From CBDDBU01 sp965226045 (GTDB lineage: Bacteria > Pseudomonadota > Alphaproteobacteria > VGEJ01), in contig CBDDBU010000019.1 in assembly GCA_965226045.1 (NCBI GenBank), positions 43,328 to 107,327 on the forward strand: a stretch of DNA of 64,000 bases, written 5' to 3'. The translations under genes were made by a program, and so were the position numbers. The notes under the pieces are model-generated. The model had not been told where the DNA came from. It searched no databases and worked only from the letters and a program-made list of their open reading frames with translations. Positions within the stretch are counted from its first letter, which is position 1, and each line of letters begins with the position of its first letter. Positions 45,382 through 53,198 of the stretch are shown in pieces.

Positions 45382-46446
45382 CTATTGGTATTTCTTGATC
45401 GCGTTGCCCCACAGCGTCGGATCGGTGTGGTTCGACTTATCGACAACGCGGCTCGGGGTTTGAATCTCCCAACCCTCGGTGTCCGGAGCCGGCCGCGCCT
45501 CGATTCCGTGATACGGCGCGCCCGGGTTGTCGATCACCCCGGCGGCGGTGATCTTGAAGCTGCCGTCAAGGTAATCCTTGATGTAGTGGGCCAGCATCGT
45601 GCCGTAGCCGACCATGTCCTGGAGCGCCGAGGCGTCCCACATGTCGTTGCCCATCAAATCAAGAATGCGCGGGTCCGCGTCGATTCCCGTGATCACGATG
45701 TGATCGGGGTCGCCGATCGCCTTCAGCTTTCCGATCGAGTCGAGCGCGGCATCGACGCCGGGGATCACATCGCTTCCCATCGTGATGCCGACCAGATCGT
45801 TGGTGCTGGCGACCGACTTCGTGATGTCGAAGAACTCTTCCGGCGTCCAATGCTGCAACTTGCGAATCAACTCGATCTTCGGGTACTTGGCGATCACCGC
45901 CTGAATTGCCTCGCTGCGCTGGCGCGCGTTGACTTGGTCCATCGGGCCGTGCAGCTCGAGCACCTTGCCGGCAGCCTCGCCACGCTGAACTGTGATGCGC
46001 CTCACCAGCTCCTCGGCCGCGATCGTGCCCAATGAGAAGTTATCGGCGCGCGCGATCAGCTCGACCTTGCCCCCGGCCGAGGTCCGACCGAGCATGAAGA
46101 CCGGAATGCCGGCGGCATTGGCCTTCTTGACCGATATGGTGGCGGCCAAGCTATCGACCGGCCCACCGACGATCGCATCATAACCAAGCGCGATCGCGGT
46201 CGCCCACTCGTCGGCTTCCCGTTTGGCATCGATTTCGGCGTTCTTGATTACCGCCTCCATCCCAAGATTCTCGGCGACTTCCTGCCAGTTCTTGGCAATC
46301 ACGATGTCGGCGGCGTTGTTCTGCTGCGGTGCGATGTAGATAATTCTGTACTTGTCGGCGGCCGAAGCGACGTCACTTGCAACCCCCACACCAAGTACGA
46401 CGGCCATGCCGAGCACGGCGGTCCCAAGGCTTTTTCCCAGTTGCAT
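45382..46446 (-). CDS. Sugar-type ABC transporter substrate-binding protein
   Basis: Periplasmic binding protein of 354 residues in the ribose/galactose class. A signal peptide (LGTAVLGMAVVLGVGVASDVASA) precedes DKYRIIYIAPQQNNAADIVIAKNWQEVAENLG, and the two-lobed fold is suggested by repeated strand-helix blocks such as AIALGYDAIVGGPVDSLA and VITGIDADPRILDLM. First gene of the operon binding protein - permease - ATPase - PhyH dioxygenase. The ligand is unknown. Confidence 0.93.
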   Translation of the reverse strand: MQLGKSLGTAVLGMAVVLGVGVASDVASAADKYRIIYIAPQQNNAADIVIAKNWQEVAENLGMEAVIKNAEIDAKREADEWATAIALGYDAIVGGPVDSLAATISVKKANAAGIPVFMLGRTSAGGKVELIARADNFSLGTIAAEELVRRITVQRGEAAGKVLELHGPMDQVNARQRSEAIQAVIAKYPKIELIRKLQHWTPEEFFDITKSVASTNDLVGITMGSDVIPGVDAALDSIGKLKAIGDPDHIVITGIDADPRILDLMGNDMWDASALQDMVGYGTMLAHYIKDYLDGSFKITAAGVIDNPGAPYHGIEARPAPDTEGWEIQTPSRVVDKSNHTDPTLWGNAIKKYQ

Positions 46447-46540
46447 AAACTTCTCCCTGCGTTGCTGCCGCTGCCACCCGTGAGGGGTTTAAGCGCGCCC
46501 ATTTCTCCATAATGTCACGAACCGTAAGCCGAAACGAGCC

Positions 46541-47723
46541 TAGTGTCCTGATCGATAAATGGATATGATTATGTTTCTATTTGTTTTTAGGAGGCGCGAT
46601 TGATGGCGAGAGTGGCGGTGACGATCTCTTTGAGCGATGACGAGCGCGCCGAATTGGAGGCGCTGTCTCGTCGTCGCAAGACGTCGCAGGGGCTTGCGCG
46701 GCGGGCTCGGATCGTCTTGGCGGCGGCGGAAGGGTTGGAGAACAAGGAGATCGCCGTTCGTCTCGAGGCGAGCGCGGACACCGTGGGCAAGTGGCGTCGC
46801 CGCTATGCGGCGGAGGGCCTCGACGGTCTGTACGACGAACCCCGCCCCGGCGCGCCGCGTCAAATCGGCGATGACGCCATCGCGGAAGCGGTCCGGCTGA
46901 CGCTGGAAGAGACGCCGCCGGACGCGACCCATTGGAGCCTTCGCTCGATGGCGCGGGCGAGCGGCCACGCGCCCTCGACCATTCATCGCATCTGGCGGGC
47001 CTTCGGCTTGCAGCCGCATCGCTCGGAGACCTTCAAGCTGTCGAGCAATCCCTTCTTCGTGGAGAAGGTCCGCGACATCGTCGGTCTGTATTTGGCGCCG
47101 CCGGATCGTGCCCTGGTTCTCTGTGTCGACGAAAAGAGCCAGATCCAGGCCCTGGACCGTTCCCAGCCCCTCTTGCCGATGCGCCCCGGGCAGGCGGAGC
47201 GGCGCAGCCACGACTACAAGCGCCACGGCACGACCTCTCTCTTCGCGGCCCTCGACATCGCCACGGGAGAGATCATCGGCAAATGTTTCCCGCGCCATCG
47301 GGCCCGAGAGTTCCGCAAATTCCTCGACCTCGTCGAGGCGAACGTCCCTGGTGATCTCGACATCCACATCGTCATGGACAACTACGGGACCCACAAGACC
47401 AAGGCGATCCGCGACTGGTTCGCCAAACGGCCGCGCTGGCAGGCCCATTTCACACCCACCAGCGCCTCCTGGCTGAACCAGGTCGAGCGCTGGTTCGGGC
47501 TGCTGACCGACAAGCAGATCAGGCGCGGCGTCCATCGCTCCACCAAGGAGTTGGAGCGCACCATCCTCGACTACATCGACACGACAAACCAGAACCCCAA
47601 ACCCTTCAAATGGACCAAATCCGCCGATGACATCCTCGCCGCCATCCAGCGGTTCTGCCTCCGAACAATCGAAACCGCTGAACAGCAGGCGAAAATCATG
47701 CGAACTTCGGAATCGGGACACTA
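46541..47723 (+). mobile_element. IS630-family insertion sequence
   Basis: Inverted ends GTGTCCTGAT (46543) and, in reverse complement, GTGTCCCGAT (47721) are each bounded by a TA dinucleotide (46541-46542 and 47722-47723), the TA duplication of IS630/mariner elements. The target was the TA of the CTAG stop region of the monooxygenase gene now at 49.4 kb. An IS1182 element has since inserted at its right border. Confidence 0.9.
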
Positions 47724-47724
47724 G
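46600..47724 (+). CDS. IS630-family transposase
   Basis: A DDE transposase of 374 residues encoded as a single frame. N-terminal helix-turn-helix (NKEIAVRLEASADTVGKWRRRY), then the catalytic residues in LCVDEKSQIQAL, IVMDNYGTHKT and SWLNQVERWFG. The stop codon TAG (47722-47724) is made from the target-site TA plus the following G, so it lies outside the element proper. ATG 46603 is an alternative start three bases in. Confidence 0.94.
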   Translation: MMARVAVTISLSDDERAELEALSRRRKTSQGLARRARIVLAAAEGLENKEIAVRLEASADTVGKWRRRYAAEGLDGLYDEPRPGAPRQIGDDAIAEAVRLTLEETPPDATHWSLRSMARASGHAPSTIHRIWRAFGLQPHRSETFKLSSNPFFVEKVRDIVGLYLAPPDRALVLCVDEKSQIQALDRSQPLLPMRPGQAERRSHDYKRHGTTSLFAALDIATGEIIGKCFPRHRAREFRKFLDLVEANVPGDLDIHIVMDNYGTHKTKAIRDWFAKRPRWQAHFTPTSASWLNQVERWFGLLTDKQIRRGVHRSTKELERTILDYIDTTNQNPKPFKWTKSADDILAAIQRFCLRTIETAEQQAKIMRTSESGH

Positions 47725-47797
47725 CAGCCTGTCGGACTGAGGTCCGCGAGAATGGGTGTGGACGGATCGCGATGTGGAGAGGTCATGGGATCGAGCG

Positions 47798-47997
47798 CCT
47801 TTCGTGAGGACACGGAGTGCGGTCGCTTGGCCGCGCGTACCGCAGGGTGAGTATACTCTTATGCCCTCTCGTGAGGGCACGAAGTACGTTCGCTTGCTCG
47901 CGCGTGCCGCAAGGCGAGCATACTCTTATTCCTTTTCGCGAGGTACGGAGTCCGGCCGCCTGCTCAAGCGTATTGCAAGGTGAACATTCTCTTTATG
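47798..47997. repeat. Three imperfect 66-67 base tandem repeats
   Basis: Units start at 47798, 47864 and 47931. Each begins CCT/CCC then TCGTGAGG or TCGCGAGG, contains a cgcttg..cgcgcgt-like centre and ends near ACTCTTAT. Pairwise identity is roughly 65-75 percent by eye. The last unit runs into the 3' end of the IS1182 transposase gene. They lie inside the left end of the IS1182 element, between its terminal repeat and the transposase stop. No convincing protein is encoded. Confidence 0.8.
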
Positions 47998-49322
47998 TTC
48001 CAGGCCAGGGTCACCAGGTTCCATTCGCCCGTGACCTTGTCCAGGCCGCGTAGCGAGAACTGGCGGAAGCCCATGGCCGATTTGATGATGCCGAACACCG
48101 GTTCCGGCGTTTGCTTGCGCAGGGCGTAGAGTTGCCGGCCCTCGGGCGTCGCCAGTCGATGTGTCATCGCTTCCAGCGGCGTCGGGTTCTCCGGGGGCGG
48201 CGGCGCGCCGGCGAAGCGGTCCTTCCAGGAGAGATGATGGCGTTCCCGGCCGGGCGTGATCAACGGCGCGATCTCGGCCTCGGCGCAGGCGTTCACGTTG
48301 GCCTCGCTGAAGTAGCCGCTGTCCGCCAGCAGGGTCTCGGGCGCGCCCAGCGCCTCGGGAAGGCGGGCGAGCGCTTCCAGCGCCGGCTCGATTTGCCGCT
48401 TGTCGTTGGGGGCCTGGACCACGTCGTTGGTGACCACCAGCAGGCTGTCGGCCGCCACCAGGGCTTGGGCGTTGTAGGCCTGTTCGAAGCCGCCGCCGGC
48501 CACCGGCATGATGCGCGAGTCCGCGTCGGTCAGATTGACCTGGTCCTTCGGCCCGGGCCCGGCCACCGGCGGCTCGGGTGGACGGCCGCCCGGCTTGCGG
48601 CCCGTCTTCTCGGCCTTCTCCGCGCGCGCCTCGAGCTTCGCCTCGTACTCGGCCCGTTCCCGCTCAAGGCGTTCGCGCGCCCGCGCCTCGATCACCGCCT
48701 TAGCCTCGGCGATGCGGGCCAGACGATCCTCGCGCCGGGCCAGTTCCTCGGGCACCGACATCCCGTCGGGCACATCCGCCCCATCGGCCGCCTCCGCCAA
48801 CGCCATCAACTCCGCCACCTCGGCCTTCAACCGGGCTTCGAGCTCGCAGGCGTGTTTCCACGACAGCGCGCTGTGCCGGCTCGCGTTGGCGTGCACCTTG
48901 GTGCCGTCCAGCGCCACCGTGCCGAGCTTCAGCACCCCGGCTTCCCGGGCCAGCAGCAGCACCTCGACGAACAGCCCTTCGATCCGGTCGAGAAAACGCC
49001 GCCGGAACGCGGCGATGGTATCGTGGTCGGGATGATCGTTGGCCGCGATGAAGCGGAAAGCGACAGAATCATAGGTCGCGCGCTCCAACTTGCGGCTCGA
49101 AAACACCCCCGTGGCGTAGCCGTAGACCAGAAGCCCCAGCAGCATGCTCGGGTGATAGGACGCCGAGCCCGAGCCGCGATAGGCCTTCACGAACGCCGAG
49201 AGGTCCAACTGCTCGATCACCTCGACCACGAAGCGCGCCAGATGCCGCTCGGGAAGCCATTCCTCCACCGACGGCGGCAGCAGAAACCCCGTCTCCCGGT
49301 CGACCGGTCGGAAATTGCTCAT
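47964..49322 (-). CDS. IS1182-family transposase
   Basis: A 452-residue DDE transposase. The N-terminal domain is SNFRPVDRETGFLLPPSVEEWLPERHLARFVVEVIEQLDL in shape; catalytic segments are GTVALDGTKVHANAS (Asp), TLLADSGYFSEANV (Asp) and PEPVFGIIKSAMGFRQF (Glu). A charged coiled-coil insert (about residues 165-245) lies between them, as usual for the family. GGAGG lies 6 bases before ATG 49322. Intact. Confidence 0.93.
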   Translation of the reverse strand: MSNFRPVDRETGFLLPPSVEEWLPERHLARFVVEVIEQLDLSAFVKAYRGSGSASYHPSMLLGLLVYGYATGVFSSRKLERATYDSVAFRFIAANDHPDHDTIAAFRRRFLDRIEGLFVEVLLLAREAGVLKLGTVALDGTKVHANASRHSALSWKHACELEARLKAEVAELMALAEAADGADVPDGMSVPEELARREDRLARIAEAKAVIEARARERLERERAEYEAKLEARAEKAEKTGRKPGGRPPEPPVAGPGPKDQVNLTDADSRIMPVAGGGFEQAYNAQALVAADSLLVVTNDVVQAPNDKRQIEPALEALARLPEALGAPETLLADSGYFSEANVNACAEAEIAPLITPGRERHHLSWKDRFAGAPPPPENPTPLEAMTHRLATPEGRQLYALRKQTPEPVFGIIKSAMGFRQFSLRGLDKVTGEWNLVTLAWNIKRMFTLQYA

Positions 49323-49402
49323 GACGGCCTCCATCACGCGCGGGCAAATCAACTGATACCATCGAATCCTATTTCGACTCCCGGCTCAAGTCCGACAGGC
49401 TG

Positions 49403-49699
49403 CTAGGGCGCCAGAATGTCGGTCTCGATGCGGCGCATGTCGCGACGCATCGAGGTCAGCGACTCGCGGAATCCCACGAGGCGGGCCGAGGCGCGGTGCG
49501 CGTCGACGGCCGCCTGGTCGCGGTACAGCTCAAACAGCCAGAAGTGCGTAGGCGCCTCGCGATCGACGCCGACGGTGAAGGCAAGGCAGCCTTCCTCCTC
49601 AACGAGAGTGCCGGCGGCGTGGGCACGGATCAGGGCGGCGAAGGCATCGACCTGACCCGGTTCAATCTCGATATCGACGAACAAGGCGACCTGGGACAT
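49403..49699 (-). CDS. Antibiotic biosynthesis monooxygenase (ABM) domain protein
   Basis: A 98-residue ferredoxin-like-fold protein of the ABM/YgiN type, which includes quinone oxidases and haem-degrading relatives. Typical features are VALFVDIEIEPGQVDAFAALIRAHA, EEEGCLAFTVG and FWLFELYRDQAAVDAHRAS. Its stop codon is the TAG of the CTAG site into which IS630 and IS1182 inserted, so the coding sequence is untouched. The substrate is unknown. Confidence 0.9.
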   Translation of the reverse strand: MSQVALFVDIEIEPGQVDAFAALIRAHAAGTLVEEEGCLAFTVGVDREAPTHFWLFELYRDQAAVDAHRASARLVGFRESLTSMRRDMRRIETDILAP

Positions 49700-49950
49700 G
49701 AGATCTCTTTCAGTGGTTTGGGCGCGGTTGACCGCAAGTTTGAATAGCGCGCGGTAGGGCGAAGTCTAGCGCCCCTCGGCCCGCCAGCGTGAGGGCGTTC
49801 TGTCGCGTTGACAGGTCTTGGCGCTTGGCCCTATCGTCGCGCCGCCTCTAGCGAGTAGGAGAGCACGCCGCGCGCGCGGCCCGCGTGACCAGCGGCGCCC
49901 CGTTCGTCGTCGGGGAAGTGCCGCCGCAGGCGGCGATGAGGCGGTCACGA

Positions 49951-50700
49951 ATGAAAATTGTTGTAGCAGTCAAGCGGGTTGTCGACGCCAACGTCAATAT
50001 CCGCGTCAAGGCCGACGCGACTGGCGTCGAGTTGGCCAACGTCAAAATGTCGATGAATCCGTTCGACGAGATCGGCGTGGAAGAAGCCGTGCGCCTGAGG
50101 GAATCGGGCGCGGCGAGCGAGGTCATCGCCGTCTCCGCCGGCGGGCCGTCGTGCCAGGAGACCCTGCGCACGGCGCTCGCCATGGGGGCCGATCGCGCGA
50201 TCCTCGTCAACACCGAGGCCGAGTTGCAGCCGCTGGCGGTGGCTAAGCTCCTCAAGGCGGTGGTTGAACGCGAAGGCCCGACTATCGTGTTTACCGGCAA
50301 ACAAGCGATCGACGACGATAGCAACGCCACTGGGCAGATGCTGGCGGCGCTGCTCGGCTGGTCCCAGGGCACTTTCATCTCGAAGCAAACGATCACCGAC
50401 GGCACGGTCGAGGTTACCCGCGAGATCGACAGTGGCCTTGAGACCCTGACCCTTAGCCTACCGGCCGTGCTGACGACCGATCTCCGGCTCAACGTGCCGC
50501 GCTATGCGTCGCTGCCCAACATCATGAAGGCGAAGAAGAAGCCCATCGACCAGGTCACGCCCGAGGATCTTGGCGTCGACATCGCGCCGCGGCTTGAGGT
50601 GCTGAAGGTCGAGGAACCGCCCGTGCGCGCGGCGGGGGTCAAGGTCGGCTCGGTGCAAGAACTGGTGAGCAAGCTGCGCGACGAGGCGGGGGTTATTTGA
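49951..50700 (+). CDS. etfB: Electron transfer flavoprotein beta subunit
   Basis: A 249-residue AMP-binding subunit of the FAD-containing ETF heterodimer, which collects electrons from acyl-CoA dehydrogenases and passes them to ETF-quinone oxidoreductase. It opens MKIVVAVKRVVDANVNIRV, with the family motif VAVKRVVD, and has the AMP-site region VFTGKQAIDDDSNATGQMLAALLGW. Start ATG 49951 is chosen over longer frames. Its TGA overlaps the etfA ATG. Confidence 0.96.
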   Translation: MKIVVAVKRVVDANVNIRVKADATGVELANVKMSMNPFDEIGVEEAVRLRESGAASEVIAVSAGGPSCQETLRTALAMGADRAILVNTEAELQPLAVAKLLKAVVEREGPTIVFTGKQAIDDDSNATGQMLAALLGWSQGTFISKQTITDGTVEVTREIDSGLETLTLSLPAVLTTDLRLNVPRYASLPNIMKAKKKPIDQVTPEDLGVDIAPRLEVLKVEEPPVRAAGVKVGSVQELVSKLRDEAGVI

Positions 50701-51635
50701 TGCCGACACTGGTCGTAGCCGATCACAACAATGCCGCGCTGGGGGCGGGGACGATGAGCGTCGTCACCGCCGCCGCGGCGCTCGGCCAGGACGTCCACGT
50801 GCTGGTCGCGGGGCTAGGCGCGAGCGGCGTGGCCACGGCCGCAGCCGGGATCCCAGGCGTGGCCAAAATCCTGCATTGCGAAGACGCTGCCTATGAGCAT
50901 GGCCTTGCCGAATCCCTCGCGCTGCTCCTCGTACGCCTGGCGGAGGGTTATGGGGCCATCCTCGCTTCGACATCGTCAGCGGCAAAGGCGGTGATGCCCC
51001 GGGTCGCCGCTCTGCTCGACGTGGCGCCGATTTCGGACATCTCGGCGGTGGTGAGCGCCGATACCTTCGTACGCCCGACCTACGCGGGCAACGCCATGGC
51101 GACGGTGCGCTCGAGCGATCCCATCAAGGTCATCACGGTGCGCACGAGCCAATTCGAGACCGCACCTGACACCGGCGGGAGTGCCACCATCGAGACCGTC
51201 GCGGCCGCCGAGGCGCAAGCGCTCTCTTCGTTCGTGAGCCGCGATCTCAACATCACCGAGCGGCCCGAGCTGACATCGGCGCGGGTCATCATTTCGGGTG
51301 GGCGCGGCATGGCGAGCGGTGACAATTTCGCGCTCTTGGACGCGGTGGCCGCCAAGCTCAACGCCGCCGTGGGCGCCAGCCGGGCGGCCGTGGACGCGGG
51401 CTTCGTGCCCAACGACTACCAGGTCGGCCAGACCGGCAAGATCGTCGCGCCGGAGCTTTACGTCGCGGTCGGTATTTCCGGGGCCATCCAGCACCTCGCG
51501 GGCATGAAGGACAGCAAGGTCATAGTCGCCATCAACAAGGACGAGGACGCGCCGATCTTCCAGGTCGCGGACTACGGCTTGGTGGCCGACCTCTTCGACG
51601 CGCTGCCCGAACTCGAGCGCGCGTTGTCGGAATAG
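50700..51635 (+). CDS. etfA: Electron transfer flavoprotein alpha subunit
   Basis: A 311-residue FAD-binding subunit of ETF. The C-terminal domain carries the FAD motif: VIISGGRGMASGDNFALLDAVA, GASRAAVDAGFVPNDYQVGQTGKIVAPELYVAVGISGAIQHLAG-like order, and INKDEDAPIFQVADYGLVADLF. ATG 50700 overlaps the etfB stop (TGATG), so the two subunits are coupled. Followed 23 bases later by a 3-hydroxyacyl-CoA dehydrogenase. Confidence 0.96.
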   Translation: MPTLVVADHNNAALGAGTMSVVTAAAALGQDVHVLVAGLGASGVATAAAGIPGVAKILHCEDAAYEHGLAESLALLLVRLAEGYGAILASTSSAAKAVMPRVAALLDVAPISDISAVVSADTFVRPTYAGNAMATVRSSDPIKVITVRTSQFETAPDTGGSATIETVAAAEAQALSSFVSRDLNITERPELTSARVIISGGRGMASGDNFALLDAVAAKLNAAVGASRAAVDAGFVPNDYQVGQTGKIVAPELYVAVGISGAIQHLAGMKDSKVIVAINKDEDAPIFQVADYGLVADLFDALPELERALSE

Positions 51636-51658
51636 CCCGGACGCCGCACACGCGAACC

Positions 51659-52537
51659 ATGAGCAAGATCAGAACGGTAGGAGTGATTGGCGCCGGCCAG
51701 ATGGGTGGCGGGATCGCCCATGTGTTCGGGTTGGCGGGCTATCAGGTCGTGCTCTTCGACATCGACCACGCCCAGATCGACAAAGCGCTGGGGACGATCG
51801 AGCACAATCTCGGCCGCCAGGTCGCGGCCGGGAAGATCACCGAGGACGGCAAGCGGAGCGCTATCGGGCGCATCGCCACGACCACCAAGCTGGATGATCT
51901 GGGCGACGCCGACTTGGCGATCGAGGCGGTGACCGAGAACGAGGAGGTCAAGCGCTCGGTCTACGGCGCTGTCTGCCCGGTGTTGAAACCGGACGCGATT
52001 CTCGCCACCAACACCTCGTCGATCTCCGTCACACGGCTGGCCGCCGCGACCGACCGGCCGGAAAAGTTCATCGGCATGCACTTCATGAATCCGGTGCCGA
52101 TGATGGAGCTTATCGAGCTGATCCGGGGTATCGCCACCAACAAGCCGACGTTCGACACGATCAGTGCCCTCACCGTCGAACTCGGCAAACAGCCTGTCGC
52201 CGCAGAGGACTTCCCGTCCTTCATCGTCAACCGCATCCTGTTGCCGATGATCAACGAGGCGGTCTATGTCCTTTACGAGGGGGTAGGCTCGGTCGATGCG
52301 ATCGACACGGCGATGCGGCTGGGCGCCAAGCATCCGATGGGGCCACTACAGCTCGCTGACTTCATTGGTCTCGACACCTGCCTCGCCGTGATGCAAGTGC
52401 TCTACGAGGGCCTCGCCGATTCCAAGTACCGGCCGTGTCCGCTGCTAGTGAAATACGTCGAGGCCGGCTGGCTCGGACGCAAGGCGGGGCGCGGGTTTTA
52501 CGATTATTCCGGAGACGAGCCGGTACCTACGCGCTGA
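51659..52537 (+). CDS. 3-hydroxybutyryl-CoA dehydrogenase
   Basis: A 292-residue NAD(P)-dependent 3-hydroxyacyl-CoA dehydrogenase. Rossmann motif GVIGAGQMGGGIAHVFGLAG at residues 8-27, catalytic region FIGMHFMNPVPMMELIELI (His-Glu dyad) and C-terminal domain with DFPSFIVNRILLPMINEA. It is the third gene of an etfB-etfA-hbd operon, linking beta-oxidation or butyryl/acetoacetyl-CoA metabolism to the ETF. Confidence 0.95.
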   Translation: MSKIRTVGVIGAGQMGGGIAHVFGLAGYQVVLFDIDHAQIDKALGTIEHNLGRQVAAGKITEDGKRSAIGRIATTTKLDDLGDADLAIEAVTENEEVKRSVYGAVCPVLKPDAILATNTSSISVTRLAAATDRPEKFIGMHFMNPVPMMELIELIRGIATNKPTFDTISALTVELGKQPVAAEDFPSFIVNRILLPMINEAVYVLYEGVGSVDAIDTAMRLGAKHPMGPLQLADFIGLDTCLAVMQVLYEGLADSKYRPCPLLVKYVEAGWLGRKAGRGFYDYSGDEPVPTR

Positions 52538-52544
52538 CGCGGCG

Positions 52545-53171
52545 TCAGGTGCCCTCGTTTCGGGGCGGCCGCTCCATAAGATATCGCAAGAGCGCCAGGG
52601 CCTCCGGGCTGTCCCACTCGGCGGGTCCGGCCAAGCGGCCGAGTTCGGCGCCGTCAGCGCCGTATACGATGGTCGTGGGGAGCCCGAGGACATGCAGGGA
52701 GCGCATACCCCGCATCGATACGTCGAGCAGCACCTCATCGAGATGGCCAACGCCGAGTTCCGCGAAGAACGGCATGATGACATCGAGGCCTCCGCGGTCC
52801 ACCGATACGGTGACGACCAAGACGCCCTGATCGGCCAGCTTGGCCTGGAGACGGTCGAGCGAAGGCATCTCGCGTTGACACGGTACGCACCACGTCGCGA
52901 AGAAGTTCAATACCACCATGTGGCCGGCGTAGTCGCCCAGCATGCCCACGGAGCCGTCCGTGCGAGCGAAGCTCGCTTCGAGCATTGGCTTGCCTGGCGC
53001 CGTCGGGGTAAAGTTCTCCATCCAGCCCGTGAGGAGCGGCGTCAGGGCCCCGTCGGCACGGACCGGCCCGAGCGCGGTCGCCTGTAACAAAACCACGACC
53101 AGGGCTGCGCCGGCGGCGCGCGCCAGCCGGCTGCCCCATCGGCTCGGCCGCAACGGTCGGTCACGGTTCAT
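52545..53171 (-). CDS. TlpA-family periplasmic thiol-disulfide oxidoreductase
   Basis: A 208-residue thioredoxin-fold protein. It has an N-terminal signal or anchor (AAGAALVVVLLQATALGPVRA) and a TlpA/ResA domain with active site FFATWCVPCQREMPSL (CVPC) and cis-Pro loop LGLPTTIVYG. It acts in the periplasm, reducing disulfides, for example in cytochrome c maturation; CcdA at 23.7 kb could feed it. GAGG lies 8 bases upstream of ATG 53171. Divergent from argH. Confidence 0.92.
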   Translation of the reverse strand: MNRDRPLRPSRWGSRLARAAGAALVVVLLQATALGPVRADGALTPLLTGWMENFTPTAPGKPMLEASFARTDGSVGMLGDYAGHMVVLNFFATWCVPCQREMPSLDRLQAKLADQGVLVVTVSVDRGGLDVIMPFFAELGVGHLDEVLLDVSMRGMRSLHVLGLPTTIVYGADGAELGRLAGPAEWDSPEALALLRYLMERPPRNEGT

Positions 53172-53198
53172 TATTATCAGCCTCATCTGTACAAAGTG

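Larger units (their letters stand above)
47725..49402 (-). mobile_element. IS1182-family insertion sequence (1678 bp)
   Basis: Inverted ends CAGCCTGTCGGACT (47725 onward, and inverse ending 49402) are flanked by a 4-base palindromic duplication, CTAG, at 47721-47724 and 49403-49406. It is inserted precisely at the right border of the IS630 element. The 240 bases left of its transposase gene contain three direct repeats. Confidence 0.9.

Noticed and set aside
47756..47983. Short reading frames across the 67-base repeats near the IS1182 left end
   Set aside because: The peptides simply mirror the DNA repeat in several frames on both strands, which is expected of non-coding repeats.
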